Below the pieces are notes generated by a model. That model was not told the DNA's origin. It was given only the letters and a program-made list of their open reading frames with translations, and ran no database searches. A stretch of 64,000 bases of DNA, taken from Psychrobacillus glaciei. GTDB taxonomy: Bacteria; Bacillota; Bacilli; Bacillales_A; Planococcaceae. Positions 1 through 9,147 of the stretch are shown here, piece by piece. Numbering within the stretch: position 1 is the first letter of the stretch; each line of letters begins with the position of its first letter. The translations under genes and the position numbers were made by a program. The DNA lies in assembly GCF_008973485.1 (NCBI RefSeq), contig NZ_CP031223.1, forward strand, positions 2,232,001 to 2,296,000, read 5' to 3'.

Positions 1-7
1 ATCTTAT

Positions 8-460
8 TTACAGAACCGAGACCTCTTCCCGTTTAACTTGGCGTGCAATTTTCTCTGTTAAGCGTGTCGTCACTTTCGGCAACACCATTTTAACAACAGG
101 CGTCAACACAGCGCCTGTTAAGCCGCCTGTATTTACTTCAATTGTCCCTGTCATCGCTGTTTGCCCTGCCATTTCTTCAGCAGTAAACTTGCCACTACCT
201 GTAAAGTTGTCCGTTAACCCTTTTAAAGCGAACCGTATCGTCGATGGCTCATGAAATTCAGTGACGTTTAACTCCATTTTCACAGTCTTTTTAAATCCTT
301 TAAAATTCCCTTCGAATGTCCAAACTGACTTTTGTTCATCAATTTGCTCATGCTCTTTATAGGCAGGAACCATTATTGCCCAGTTTTCAATTTGACTAAC
401 GTATTCCCAAACGTTCTCTACAGATGTTGGAATGATTACAGAATGTGATGCGAGTGCCAT
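8..460 (-). CDS. SRPBCC/CoxG-like protein
   Basis: A 150-residue protein of the START/SRPBCC fold type, related to carbon monoxide dehydrogenase subunit G-like and polyketide-cyclase-like proteins. These have a deep hydrophobic pocket, but the ligand cannot be read from sequence. The N-terminus (SHSVIIPTSVENVWEYV) is the usual first strand and helix, and the C-terminus is the long amphipathic helix over the pocket. The start is the ATG at 460, because AAGGAAG lies 11 bases upstream; the open frame continues 18 codons further without a better site. The gene stands alone. Family assignment is fairly safe, the role is unknown. Confidence 0.75.
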   Translation of the reverse strand: MALASHSVIIPTSVENVWEYVSQIENWAIMVPAYKEHEQIDEQKSVWTFEGNFKGFKKTVKMELNVTEFHEPSTIRFALKGLTDNFTGSGKFTAEEMAGQTAMTGTIEVNTGGLTGAVLTPVVKMVLPKVTTRLTEKIARQVKREEVSVL

Positions 461-1082
461 ACATTTCACTACTTCCTTCTTTATGTATTTATAATGTAAA
501 TCTACCATTAACATTTTAGCATCTTAACTGTACAGATTCACCTTTAGCGATCGATGAATTTCTGGCGACGATAGCCAGCATACGAATTCTTAATATCTAA
601 TTGTAGAACATTCGCATTCTGTGTGGCACAAGAAGTAGGAAAAATATTTCAACTTAAGGTCCGGAGTGAAAAGTAGAGGCTATATATTGCCAATAATGAA
701 TAAATCGTTTCAATATACATCTATTGAGATTGCCTTTTACTAGTAACCATCTCAGTGATCATCTCAGCATTCTTGATTTCTGTTGGTTTGGAATAAAGTT
801 TGATCTAAAATATCCCCAGAATCCATATTTTAAGTTAAATAATAAGAATTCGGTTTGAAAAATGATTGATCAAAACGGGTTAATTCTTTGTGAAATACTA
901 TGCGATTTTTATAAAAAAGTTTGATCATTTTCTACCTAGTAATTCTAAAACAATCGCGCCAGATTGCGGTATAAATATTATATTTTTGCTAAGACAGATT
1001 TAACAAATCGGTTTTTTCTTTTGGATATTAGTGTTTATTATGGATCAAGATGTTGATAGCTTACATTTCTTTCCGAGAGATC
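461..1082. other. Intergenic, no gene seen
   Basis: About 620 bases of AT-rich DNA between the SRPBCC gene and the acetyltransferase gene, which are both on the minus strand. The part near 460-480 holds the ribosome site of the first gene. A short minus-strand frame around 720-800 looks weakly protein-like, about 20 codons ending in a stop, and may be the end of a lost gene. No terminator, repeat or RNA gene was recognised. Confidence 0.4.
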
Positions 1083-1604
1083 CTATTCTACTAAGGATTC
1101 TGTTATTTTCCCATCTAGATTTTTAATCGCCAACATCGAATTATCCTGTATGATTCCTGTATCTACGAAACCAAATGAAGCGTATAATGTTTTAGCTATG
1201 ACATTACTTGTTCGATAAAAGAGGGCTACATATTCTGCTTCTCTATCTGGCGTAGTTTCAATATCCATCAACATTTTTTCAAAAGCAAGTTTGCCATATC
1301 CTTTCCCCTGGTAACTCTTTTCAATCATAATATGCCAAATAAAATAGCTCTTCTTCCCGTAAAAAACTTCATTTTCAAATGATTCATGATCCAACGTATC
1401 ATAAATATACATCAAAAATCCAACCGCAACATCATCGGCATAAATGGCTAAGGGAGTCGCTGGTATACCGTCTGTGTTCAACATATGAGCGTCTGCAAAG
1501 CTTCTGAGGTTAGTAGTTTCTATTAAGTCTTCCTGGTTTTCTTCAACTTCAAGTGCTATTACTTCATCTATGTTATCCCCGTTTATCTTTCGTAATTCAA
1601 TCAT
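1083..1604 (-). CDS. GNAT family N-acetyltransferase
   Basis: A 173-residue acetyltransferase with the acetyl-CoA binding signature YQGKGYGKLAFEKM (motif A, Q/RxxGxG/A) in the middle and the motif B region AKTLYASFGFVDTG near the C-terminus. The N-terminus, with its EENQEDLIE stretch, resembles the spermine/spermidine (SpeG, PaiA, BltD) branch, so a polyamine or diamine is a plausible acceptor, but this is inference. The ATG at 1604 is preceded by GGAGAGGAG, which decides the start over a frame 19 codons longer. It is monocistronic. Confidence 0.8.
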   Translation of the reverse strand: MIELRKINGDNIDEVIALEVEENQEDLIETTNLRSFADAHMLNTDGIPATPLAIYADDVAVGFLMYIYDTLDHESFENEVFYGKKSYFIWHIMIEKSYQGKGYGKLAFEKMLMDIETTPDREAEYVALFYRTSNVIAKTLYASFGFVDTGIIQDNSMLAIKNLDGKITESLVE

Positions 1605-2202
1605 TTTTTTATCTCCTCTCCTAAGACAAGCCACTTCCACACACGGTCTAAAACACCCCAAATATAATTTCTATAATTTCCAAAATAAGGCACACGAAAT
1701 ATTCACCAATGCTAACCCTTTTTCCCCTGTGATTTCTAATCCTAGAACCGTAAAATAGCCCGTTTGTTGAATTGCCATAATCCTTCAAGTCAATGCAATT
1801 GTATCAAACCTTTTTTCAAATTATCGGACTTCATTACAAATGATCAATCTTTATTTTAAATCTACTATTTCAAACGCTCAATTACAATATTATAAATTGA
1901 TCAAATGGAGTATTTGATATATGTCTTTCGCGTTCATGGGAGGTATTCTATTTGGCGCAATTGCAAATTATTCACAATCCATACTTATTCCTATATTGCT
2001 TCATATGAATTCAATTTTTTATCAGCATATTATGTAAGCCCGAATTATAAAAATAGGGCATTCGAAGTAGTAATGGGAAATACATTTTTACTATCAGGTG
2101 ATTTTTCTTGTGGCATTAAGGAAGCATCTCCCAAAATTGATACGTTAATAGTACCAGGGAGATGCTTCATTTGGATATGCATTGTTTGATTGGGGACTTT
2201 CT
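1605..2202. other. Intergenic with one perfect inverted repeat
   Basis: Roughly 600 bases. The only clear structure is the 12-bp inverted repeat at 2121-2168, listed separately. A minus-strand frame downstream of the methyltransferase (about 2045-2185) reads as a 46-residue peptide, but it has no ribosome site and contains the inverted repeat, so it is not called. Confidence 0.4.
2121..2168 (-). terminator. Inverted repeat, possible terminator of the rRNA methyltransferase gene
   Basis: GAAGCATCTCCC at 2121-2132 pairs perfectly with GGGAGATGCTTC at 2157-2168, leaving a 24-base loop. It lies 35 bases past the stop codon of the minus-strand methyltransferase gene, where a terminator would be expected. 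On that strand the stem is followed by a poor T tract (CTTAATG), so a simple intrinsic terminator is not certain. Confidence 0.5.
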
Positions 2203-3597
2203 TTATTTCTCTAACTCCAACCAAGCAACACACTCAACATGCACTGTATGAGGGAACAAATCGACAGGTTGCACGGTTTGAAGCTTGTAGCCGAATGGCA
2301 GCAATTCAGCTACATCCGTTGCAAATGTGTCAGGACTGCATGATACATAGACGATCCGTTTTGGTTTGGAGCGTCCAATGCGACGCATCACTTTCCCGCC
2401 AGCTCCGCCACGTGGTGGGTCAATCAACAGAATATCAGCGAATCCGAAATGATCATGCATCTCATCTAGTCCCCTACGTGCATCACGGGCAAGGAATGTC
2501 GTGTTATGCAAATCATTATCGATGGCATTGCGTTTTGCGGATTCAATCGATGTCTCGACAATCTCGATTCCCGCCAATTCCTTCACACGTGCAGCGAACG
2601 GTAATGAGAACGTGCCGACACCACAAAACAAGTCGATCATTTTCTCGTCTTCCTTAGGTTTCCCCATTTCCAACGCAAGGTCCACAAGCTTTTGGGCTTG
2701 TAAAGGGTTCGTCTGGAAGAATGTATCGAACCAAAGACGATAGCGATAGCTTGCCATTTCATCATAAATGAAATCACGCCCCGCTAACAGATGAGTATCC
2801 TCGGATTGTGTGCGATCCGCCCAGTCAGTGTTCACAAGCCAAAGAAGGCTTTTCACATTTGGGAACTTCTTCGCGATCCGCTCGACAAGATTTTCAACTG
2901 CAGACACCAATTCCCCGTCAGGCGTTTTCGTAGCGAACAATGCCAACATCATTTCGCCGGTCGCAAACGATTCCCGCACCATCAAATGACGAAGAAGCCC
3001 ATCATGTGCATCTTTGTCATAACCTTTAAGGCCGAATTCTTTTACCCATTCGCCTACTTCCAGCATGCCATCGACCATATTCCTGCCTGCAATCAGACAT
3101 GTTTCCAGTGGGATGATCTTTCGGAAATTCCCTTGTTCATGCAGTCCGATTTCCCCTTCAGGCGAAAACGTGAACTCCATCTTATTACGGTAATGCCAAG
3201 GGGCGTCCATGCCGATCGTATCCAGTACCAGTTCAGGATCTAATCCTTCACGTTTCAATGCGTTCTTCACTTGCTCGGTCTTATACTTCAATTGACCTTC
3301 ATACGTCCAGTGTTGCCATACACAACCTCCGCAAAGCTCAAAATGAGGACAAGGCGCATCCGTCCGCTCGGGGCTTGCGGCTAGAATCTCTATAGGCATT
3401 GCTTTTCTTCTTCGCTTATCGGGATGATCGACGACGACTTGCACTGACTCCCCTTTGAGCGTATGTGGAATCGTCAGCTTCAGTTTTCTAGGTTTGAAAC
3501 CTTTATCATTCTCAAACCAAATCACAGCTTGTCCATTGCCTTTATAATCTATATTGTCAATTTCTACGACGAACGTTTCATCTTTTATAATAGTCAA
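2203..3597 (-). CDS. rlmCD: 23S rRNA (uracil-5-)-methyltransferase, RlmD/RlmCD type
   Basis: A 464-residue SAM-dependent methyltransferase of the TrmA/RlmD family, which makes 5-methyluridine in 23S rRNA. In order it shows an N-terminal TRAM RNA-binding domain (residues 4-62), an iron-sulfur cluster site (Cys83, Cys89, Cys92 in CPHFELCGGC, plus Cys167), the SAM loop DLFCGVGTF (about 322) and the catalytic cysteine in VSCSPDT (about 420). Length is usual for the family. In Bacillus subtilis the homologue modifies both U747 and U1939, hence the symbol; single-site specificity cannot be excluded. The ATG is preceded by AAAGGGGAATCATTCC. Confidence 0.93.
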   Translation of the reverse strand: MTIIKDETFVVEIDNIDYKGNGQAVIWFENDKGFKPRKLKLTIPHTLKGESVQVVVDHPDKRRRKAMPIEILAASPERTDAPCPHFELCGGCVWQHWTYEGQLKYKTEQVKNALKREGLDPELVLDTIGMDAPWHYRNKMEFTFSPEGEIGLHEQGNFRKIIPLETCLIAGRNMVDGMLEVGEWVKEFGLKGYDKDAHDGLLRHLMVRESFATGEMMLALFATKTPDGELVSAVENLVERIAKKFPNVKSLLWLVNTDWADRTQSEDTHLLAGRDFIYDEMASYRYRLWFDTFFQTNPLQAQKLVDLALEMGKPKEDEKMIDLFCGVGTFSLPFAARVKELAGIEIVETSIESAKRNAIDNDLHNTTFLARDARRGLDEMHDHFGFADILLIDPPRGGAGGKVMRRIGRSKPKRIVYVSCSPDTFATDVAELLPFGYKLQTVQPVDLFPHTVHVECVAWLELEK

Positions 3598-3874
3598 GGA
3601 ATGATTCCCCTTTCAATAGTCAATTCATGTATTGAAGGATTATTTCCACAATGCTTGTGTACCTCTTCAAAACAGACATACTTGTCATTATAGCAAAAAT
3701 GGGCCTGTATAAACATGGATTTTTTACAAATTCAACAACATGTAGTGTGATGAGTGACAGTCGTTCACACAATTAATTCTGTCATCAAACGCAAAGAAAT
3801 GATACTATGTATGATGGAAAAGAACTTGGCAATAGCTAAAATCATTTTTATATGTTGCAACAGGAGGAGATCAA
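3598..3874. promoter_or_regulatory. Divergent promoter region
   Basis: A 277-base gap between the divergently transcribed rRNA methyltransferase and tRNA dihydrouridine synthase genes, so it should hold both promoters. AGGAGGAG just before 3875 is the ribosome site of the plus-strand gene. No operator or riboswitch was recognised. Confidence 0.4.
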
Positions 3875-4852
3875 ATGAGTAACGATCATAATTTTTGGCT
3901 TGATTTACCGAAGCCGTTTTTTATATTAGCACCAATGGAAGATGTCACAGATGTTGTATTTCGTCATGTAGTTAGTGAAGCTGCAAAACCCGACGTCTTT
4001 TTCACGGAATTCACAAATACAGAAAGTTATTGTCACCCTAAAGGAAGAGACAGTGTACGTGGTCGGTTAATGTTCACAGAAGATGAGCAACCGATTGTCG
4101 CTCATATTTGGGGCAATAAACCAGCATTTTTTGAACAGATGAGTATTGATATGAAAAAACTTGGTTTTCGTGGTATCGATTTAAACATGGGATGCCCAGT
4201 ACAAAACGTCGCAGCCAATGGAAAAGGTGCTGGATTAATACACCATCCTGAAGTTGCTGCAGAAATTATTCAAGCAGCAAAAGCAGGCGGATTACCAGTT
4301 AGTGTTAAAACAAGATTGGGTTACACTAATATTGACGAGTGGCGCGATTGGTTAGGACATATATTGAAACAAGATATTGCAAATCTTTCCATTCATCTTC
4401 GTACAAGAAAAGAAATGAGTAAAGTAGAAGCACATTGGGAACTAATCCCTGAAATAAAAAAATTACGCGATGAAATTGCTCCAAATACATTGTTAACCAT
4501 TAATGGAGATATTCCTGACCGCGCAACAGGATTAAAATTAGTAGAACAATACGGGGTTGATGGTGTCATGATTGGCCGCGGCATTTTTACCAATCCATAT
4601 GCTTTTGAAAAAGAACCGAAAGAACATAGCGTGAAGGATTTTATCAATTTACTACTTTTACAGTTGGATCTTCACGATAAATATTCAACGGAAACCGAAC
4701 CACGTCCATTTAAACCACTTCTTCGCTTTTTCAAGATTTATATACGTGGATTTAATGGCGCAGCAGAACTAAGAAACCAATTAATGGATACTACGTCGAC
4801 AGATGAAGTACGTCGTTTAGTAAAACATGTTTTAGATACAGAATTAGATTGA
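3875..4852 (+). CDS. tRNA-dihydrouridine synthase
   Basis: A 325-residue FMN-dependent Dus enzyme that reduces uridine to dihydrouridine in tRNA. The N-terminal FMN/substrate signature [12 protein letters not shown] (residues 19-30), the catalytic cysteine Cys107 in [10 protein letters not shown], the SVKTRLGY strand, and the [15 protein letters not shown] phosphate-binding loop are all present. The MEDVTD variant of the first motif separates it from the DusB-type neighbours of folK in Bacillales, so this is a second or third Dus paralogue and the target position cannot be told. Strong AGGAGGAG lies 6 bases before the ATG. It is monocistronic with its own terminator. Confidence 0.9.
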   Translation: MSNDHNFWLDLPKPFFILAPMEDVTDVVFRHVVSEAAKPDVFFTEFTNTESYCHPKGRDSVRGRLMFTEDEQPIVAHIWGNKPAFFEQMSIDMKKLGFRGIDLNMGCPVQNVAANGKGAGLIHHPEVAAEIIQAAKAGGLPVSVKTRLGYTNIDEWRDWLGHILKQDIANLSIHLRTRKEMSKVEAHWELIPEIKKLRDEIAPNTLLTINGDIPDRATGLKLVEQYGVDGVMIGRGIFTNPYAFEKEPKEHSVKDFINLLLLQLDLHDKYSTETEPRPFKPLLRFFKIYIRGFNGAAELRNQLMDTTSTDEVRRLVKHVLDTELD

Positions 4853-4875
4853 GACATACCCACCTATGCATGATT

Positions 4876-4905
4876 AAAAAGACTTGTTTTAACAGCAAGT
4901 CTTTT
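4876..4905. terminator. Intrinsic terminator, bidirectional
   Basis: AAAAAGACTTG at 4876-4886 pairs with CAAGTCTTTTT at 4895-4905. This perfect 11-bp stem with an 8-base loop ends in T on one strand and, by symmetry, on the other. It lies 24 bases after the dihydrouridine synthase stop. Confidence 0.9.
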
Positions 4906-5246
4906 TAAGGAATAATAGTTTTATTCTAAATAGAACTCTCGAATAGCTATAATGTCTGCTGTTATTAGATTATACTCTTTTAAAAAGTACTCTTCGTATG
5001 TACCGTACATAGTAATGTTGTTTCCTTATAATTCTTTTCTCCAATTTTCCCCTTTTACTTTAGTCAACAATTCCAGGAGTTCTCAGCAGGATTTGTTTCA
5101 AGGATAAATGCGCTTCATTACATGGACAATATTTCGTTGATCTTGTAAGGTTCCTGTATTGGTGCAAATGACTATGTATTTTTTATTAGTCAAAATGAAA
5201 AATTCTGTTATAATGAGTTTTGTAATATAATTTAATAGTTAGAATT
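4906..5246. other. Intergenic, promoter of the thiamine operon at its end
   Basis: 340 bases between the terminator and the TPP riboswitch. The last part (around 5190-5240) should carry the promoter of the riboswitch-controlled operon; TTGTAATATAATTTAAT near 5219 contains a TATAAT-like box. Nothing else was recognised. Confidence 0.4.
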
Positions 5247-5336
5247 GTAGGGGGACCGGTGTTGCCGGTTGAGATTACATCCTTGAGATGTGCGACTCTT
5301 AGAACCTGATCTGGTTGATACCAGCGGAGGGAACAT
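5247..5336 (+). promoter_or_regulatory. TPP (THI-box) riboswitch
   Basis: The aptamer shows the conserved elements in order: GGGGG (P1/P2 start), GCCGGTTGAGA (a TTGAGA variant of the usual CTGAGA), a small extra hairpin ACATC-CTTGA-GATGT, then ACCTGATCTGG and TTGATACCAGCGGAGGGAAC. The last block is the pyrophosphate-sensing half and is almost canonical. It is followed within 45 bases by an intrinsic terminator, so thiamine pyrophosphate should switch the downstream operon off by premature termination. Confidence 0.95.
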
Positions 5337-5378
5337 ATTCTTGAACAATTGATACAATTGATATTGTTTGCATATATG

Positions 5379-5407
5379 CGCCCTGGGTTCTCCCCTAGGG
5401 CGTTTTT
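5379..5407 (+). terminator. Riboswitch attenuator
   Basis: CGCCCTGGG and CCC(T)AGGGCG form a GC-rich stem with a TTCT loop followed by TTTTT. It sits between the TPP aptamer and the first gene of the operon and is the expected expression platform. Confidence 0.9.
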
Positions 5408-5431
5408 ATTATGTACATAGGAGGAATAGGA

Positions 5432-6427
5432 ATGAAAAAATGGTTAATCGTATTATGTTCGACATTATTGATTGCAGGTTGTAGTAATCCGGAATCAGCA
5501 TCAGAAACGAAAAATAAAGACACACACTCTCTGAAAAAAGTATCTGTCGTACTTGATTGGACACCTAACACGAATCATACCGGATTATACGTGGCAAAGG
5601 AAAAGGGTTATTTTAAAGAAGAAGGATTAGATGTGGACATCATTATGCCAGGTGACGCTGGAGCTGATCAGCTTGTTGCTTCAGGTAAATCCGAGTTTGG
5701 CGTAAGCTATCAGGAATCGATCACACAAGCACGTATACAAGACGTTCCTCTTGTTTCGATTGCAGCCATTATTCAACACAATACATCAGGTTTTGCTTCA
5801 CCAGCTGCGAAGAACATTGTTACACCAAAGGACTTTGTAGGTAAAACATACGGGGGCTGGGGCTCACCTGTTGAAAAATCTGTTATTTCTTCTTTAATGA
5901 ATAAAGAAAATGCCGATGTAAATAAAGTTTCTATAGTTAATATGGGAGATACTGATTTCTTTACAGCTGTGAAACGAGATATCGATTTCGCATGGATTTA
6001 TTATGGTTGGACTGGTGTAGAGTCAGAGCTGCGTGGAGAGAAGCTCAATATGATCTACCTAACAGAATACTCTGATAAACTCGATTATTACACGCCAGTT
6101 CTGGCAACTAATGAAAACATGATAAATGAAAACCCAGATACAGTAAAAGCCTTTGTGAAAGCTGTTTCCAAAGGGTATGAATTTGCTATTAATAATCCAT
6201 CTGATGCTGCCGACATTTTAATAAAAACAGTGCCTGACTTGGATCCAAAGCTTGTTAAAAAAAGTCAAGAATGGCTAGCCTCTAAATATCAAGACGATGC
6301 ACCAAGATGGGGCGAGCAAAAACAAGAAGTATGGGAAAATTATGCTTCATGGATGTTTGACAATGGGCTGCTTGAAAAACAGCTTGATGCTCAAAAAGCA
6401 TTTACAAATAATTTTTTACCACAATAG
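5432..6427 (+). CDS. thiY: ABC transporter substrate-binding lipoprotein, ThiY/NMT1-like
   Basis: A 331-residue lipoprotein of the NMT1/THI5 family that captures a pyrimidine thiamine precursor outside the cell. The signal peptide ends in the lipobox LIAGC (Cys17). The motif VVLDWTPNTNHTGLYVA and the downstream EGLDVDI are typical of this branch. The ATG at 5432 is chosen because AGGAGGAATAGGA precedes it; a frame 7 codons longer overlaps that site. The TPP riboswitch and following permease and ATPase genes support thiamine-precursor uptake (hydroxymethylpyrimidine or its formylamino form). The exact ligand is inference. Confidence 0.9.
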   Translation: MKKWLIVLCSTLLIAGCSNPESASETKNKDTHSLKKVSVVLDWTPNTNHTGLYVAKEKGYFKEEGLDVDIIMPGDAGADQLVASGKSEFGVSYQESITQARIQDVPLVSIAAIIQHNTSGFASPAAKNIVTPKDFVGKTYGGWGSPVEKSVISSLMNKENADVNKVSIVNMGDTDFFTAVKRDIDFAWIYYGWTGVESELRGEKLNMIYLTEYSDKLDYYTPVLATNENMINENPDTVKAFVKAVSKGYEFAINNPSDAADILIKTVPDLDPKLVKKSQEWLASKYQDDAPRWGEQKQEVWENYASWMFDNGLLEKQLDAQKAFTNNFLPQ

Positions 6428-6439
6428 GAGGATAATAAA

Positions 6440-6730
6440 ATGACAAATTCACTGATTAGCATTCAAATCATACCAAAAACAAAAAATGGAGAAAATGTAA
6501 TTCCATATGTAGATGAAGCAATCCGAGTGATTCAAGATTCCGGGGTAAAATATGAGGTACATCCTCTTGAAACAACCATGGAAGGCGATTTACAGCAATT
6601 ACTGCAAGTTATTACGAAAATGAACGTTCGCATGATTGAGATGGGAAGCAGTAACGTTATCTCCCAAATAAAAGTATTGTACCAGCCATCAGGCATCTCT
6701 ATGGATCAACTTACGGAGAAATATAGATAA
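6440..6730 (+). CDS. Thiamine-binding protein, MTH1187/YkoF-type
   Basis: A 96-residue member of the MTH1187 (DUF77) family, single ferredoxin-like domain relatives of the thiamine-binding YkoF. The pattern ISIQIIPKT, YVDEAIRVIQDSGV, YEVHPLETTMEGD is characteristic of the family. It lies inside the TPP-controlled operon, 12 bases after the binding protein and with a one-base stop/start overlap (TAATG) to the permease gene. A cytoplasmic role in thiamine or precursor binding is likely but unproven. AGGAGGATAATAAA precedes the ATG. Confidence 0.88.
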   Translation: MTNSLISIQIIPKTKNGENVIPYVDEAIRVIQDSGVKYEVHPLETTMEGDLQQLLQVITKMNVRMIEMGSSNVISQIKVLYQPSGISMDQLTEKYR

Positions 6731-7491
6731 TGATGAAAATTGTATCGAAAGGGTGGAAACCATTAATGGTTCTCCTCCTTTTATTCATTGCATGGGAAAC
6801 CATTGTGATTAAATATCGAATCCCCAATTGGCTTTTACCCACTCCGACAAAAATATTTTATGAGGGATTCGATGGTTGGTCTAATTTCTACCCACATTTA
6901 TTATCAACAATCAAACTCTCCTTACTCGGATTTGCATTAGGTTTACTAATCGGTTTACTTACAGCTGTTCTATTACACTTACTCCCTTTCATTCGGGAAT
7001 CAATTTATCCGTTGCTAATCATATCACAAAACATTCCAATTATTGTCTTGGCTCCTCTTTTAGTGATTTGGTTTGGCTTTGGATTATTACCAAAAATGAT
7101 CGTCATTACGCTTGTTTGCTTTTTTCCAATCACCGTTGCCGCATTAGATGGATTTAAGCAAACTTCCGATGAGTTAAAGCATTACATGATTATGGCAGGA
7201 GCCTCGAAGAAGCAATTATTTTGGAAGCTGGAGCTTCCCTATGCCCTTCCTTCTCTATTTTCAGGTTTAAAAATATCCGCAACCTATAGTGTCATGGGTG
7301 CAGTTATTTCTGAATGGCTTGGAGCGAAAGATGGTATCGGTGTTTATATGACCCTTGCTTCCTCCTCCTTCCGAACAGATAGAGTATTTGTGGCTATATT
7401 TGCAATTGTGGCATTAAGTTTATTATTTTTTTCTATAATCGTTCTTATTGAGCGTCGGCTCGTTCGGTGGCAGTTGAAAGGGGAGAAATAG
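6730..7491 (+). CDS. thiX: ABC transporter permease, ThiX-like
   Basis: A 253-residue integral membrane permease of the nitrate/taurine/thiamine-precursor class with about six membrane segments. The EAA loop appears as ...HYMIMAGASKKQLFWKLELPYALPSLFSGLKI (residues about 152-183), the contact site for the ATPase. The start ATG overlaps the upstream stop by one base; the second ATG three bases on is an equal alternative. It is translationally coupled in the thiamine-precursor uptake operon. Confidence 0.9.
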   Translation: MMKIVSKGWKPLMVLLLLFIAWETIVIKYRIPNWLLPTPTKIFYEGFDGWSNFYPHLLSTIKLSLLGFALGLLIGLLTAVLLHLLPFIRESIYPLLIISQNIPIIVLAPLLVIWFGFGLLPKMIVITLVCFFPITVAALDGFKQTSDELKHYMIMAGASKKQLFWKLELPYALPSLFSGLKISATYSVMGAVISEWLGAKDGIGVYMTLASSSFRTDRVFVAIFAIVALSLLFFSIIVLIERRLVRWQLKGEK

Positions 7492-7493
7492 AA

Positions 7494-8234
7494 GTGAGTC
7501 ATCTAACTGTTTCAAATATCTCTAAGCAATTTGACAAAAATGAAGTGATCAAAAATCTCACGTTCACAATTGAAAAGAATGAGTTTGTTTCGATTATAGG
7601 TCCATCAGGTAGTGGGAAAAGTACTATTTTTAGTCTTATCGGGGGAATTCTCTCACCAGATAAAGGAACCATACACTTAGATCATCAAGCCATTAACGGA
7701 AAACTGGGGTTTATTAGCTATATGCCACAAACCCCTTCTCTCCTTCCATGGAGAACAATTCTTGAAAATGTATTGTTAGGACAAGAACTTCAAGGAAAAA
7801 AAGAAAAAGAAGCAGCATTAGAAATGATCGATATCGCTGGATTAACAGGTTATGAAAATGCGTATCCCCATGAATTATCAGGTGGTATGAAACAAAGGGC
7901 TTCCTTTATTCGAGCATTATTAAGTCCACAATCCATCATTTGCTTGGACGAACCTTTTTCTGCCTTAGATGAATTAACGCGGCTCGATATGCAAAAATGG
8001 CTTTTATCAATTTGGGAAGAACATCGAAGAACCATCCTTTTTGTAACCCATAATATTGAAGAAGCATTATTTTTATCTGACCGAATTATTGTATTATCCA
8101 ATAAACCTTCACAGGTGGCAGCCGAATTTCATGTTCCATTTTCACGTCCAAGAGAGGAAAGTCTATTTTTAGAAGATGAGTTCTTAGAATGGAAAAGGAA
8201 AATTTACTATTCTCTCAAAAAAACAGGAGAGTGA
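7494..8234 (+). CDS. thiZ: ABC transporter ATP-binding protein, ThiZ-like
   Basis: A 246-residue ATPase energising the importer. Walker A is GPSGSGKS (residues 36-43), the Q-loop lies in YMPQTPSLLPWR, the signature is LSGGMKQR, Walker B is CLDEPFSALDE and the H-loop is FVTHNIEEALFLSDR. The GTG at 7494 is taken as the start, two bases after the permease stop with GGGGAG upstream. An ATG 27 bases earlier would overlap the permease and has no site. Confidence 0.9.
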   Translation: MSHLTVSNISKQFDKNEVIKNLTFTIEKNEFVSIIGPSGSGKSTIFSLIGGILSPDKGTIHLDHQAINGKLGFISYMPQTPSLLPWRTILENVLLGQELQGKKEKEAALEMIDIAGLTGYENAYPHELSGGMKQRASFIRALLSPQSIICLDEPFSALDELTRLDMQKWLLSIWEEHRRTILFVTHNIEEALFLSDRIIVLSNKPSQVAAEFHVPFSRPREESLFLEDEFLEWKRKIYYSLKKTGE

Positions 8235-8239
8235 TTAAT

Positions 8240-9013
8240 TTGCTAAAAATAATTGATGCACATATACACTTAGATCATTATAACAATCAAGAAATAAAGG
8301 ATATCATTGAAAGGGACTCATCTTTAGAAGCACTGATATCCGTTTCGTTTGATTTGGACTCAAGTAAAAAAAATAGAGAGCTTGCGAAAATTTACTCCAA
8401 GGTGAAGCCTGCTTTCGGCTATCATCCCGAGCAAACCCCCCCTACTGATAACCAAATGGAGGAACTTTTCAGTTGGATTAAGAGCAATCAAAGCGACATG
8501 GTTGCAGTTGGTGAAGTAGGGCTGCCATATTATTTAAGAAAAGAACAAAAACTAACGACACTTCAACAAAGCCAGTACATTGACCTATTAGAAGCATTTA
8601 TTAAACTGAGTAAGGAATTAGAAAAACCTATCATCCTTCATGCTGTTTATGAAGATGCACCCATCGTTTGTGACCTTTTGGAGAGATACTCCGTTTCAAA
8701 AGCACACTTCCATTGGTTCAAAGGTGATTCTAAAACAATCCAGCGAATGGCAGAAAACGGGTACTATATTTCTTTCACTCCCGATGTTCTATATGAGGAG
8801 GAAATTCAACAGCTTGTTCAACCCTATCCACTTCAGCAAATCATGGTCGAAACAGATGGTCCATGGCCTTTTGAAGGACCTTTTACCGGAAAGATGACTC
8901 ATCCATCCATGATGAAAGAATCTATTAAAACGATAGCCGAAATAAAAAAGATTCCAATAGATGAGGTTTATCATCACGTTTTATATAATACTAAATCATT
9001 CTTTTTTATTTAA
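8240..9013 (+). CDS. TatD family metal-dependent hydrolase in thiamine operon
   Basis: A 257-residue TatD-type amidohydrolase-fold enzyme. Metal ligands visible are DAHIHLDH at the N-terminus, the glutamate in VAVGEVGLPYY, histidines in ILHAVYED and AHFHWFKGD, and the aspartate in MVETDGPWPF. TTG at 8240 is the likely start, as AGGAGA lies 9 bases upstream and the ATPase gene stops at 8234; an in-frame GTG at 8231 is the alternative. TatD enzymes elsewhere act as nucleases, but position as last gene of a TPP-riboswitch operon suggests that it processes the imported pyrimidine precursor, as YlmB does in other Bacillales. That is inference. Confidence 0.85.
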   Translation: MLKIIDAHIHLDHYNNQEIKDIIERDSSLEALISVSFDLDSSKKNRELAKIYSKVKPAFGYHPEQTPPTDNQMEELFSWIKSNQSDMVAVGEVGLPYYLRKEQKLTTLQQSQYIDLLEAFIKLSKELEKPIILHAVYEDAPIVCDLLERYSVSKAHFHWFKGDSKTIQRMAENGYYISFTPDVLYEEEIQQLVQPYPLQQIMVETDGPWPFEGPFTGKMTHPSMMKESIKTIAEIKKIPIDEVYHHVLYNTKSFFFI

Positions 9014-9118
9014 TGAAAAAGATTAGATTGATTAAGAAAATGCCATCATTATTAAATTCAAATGATTTTTTTCGTCTTTAAAACTTTTCCCCTGCCTGTA
9101 GCCTTTTCATTAATTACT

Positions 9119-9147
9119 AGACACCCCAATAATTTGCGGGTGTCTTT
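9119..9147 (+). terminator. Terminator of the thiamine-uptake operon
   Basis: AGACACCC at 9119-9126 pairs with GGGTGTCT at 9138-9145, followed by TTT. It lies about 105 bases after the TatD-like gene and closes the operon. Confidence 0.85.

Noticed and set aside
2045-2185. Minus-strand 46-codon frame after the rRNA methyltransferase (HIQMKHLPGTINVSILGDAS)
   Set aside because: No ribosome site, and the 12-bp inverted repeat at 2121-2168 lies inside it; more likely a terminator region.
1905-2189. 94-codon plus-strand frame
   Set aside because: No ribosome site and low-complexity aromatic composition; ends in the inverted repeat.
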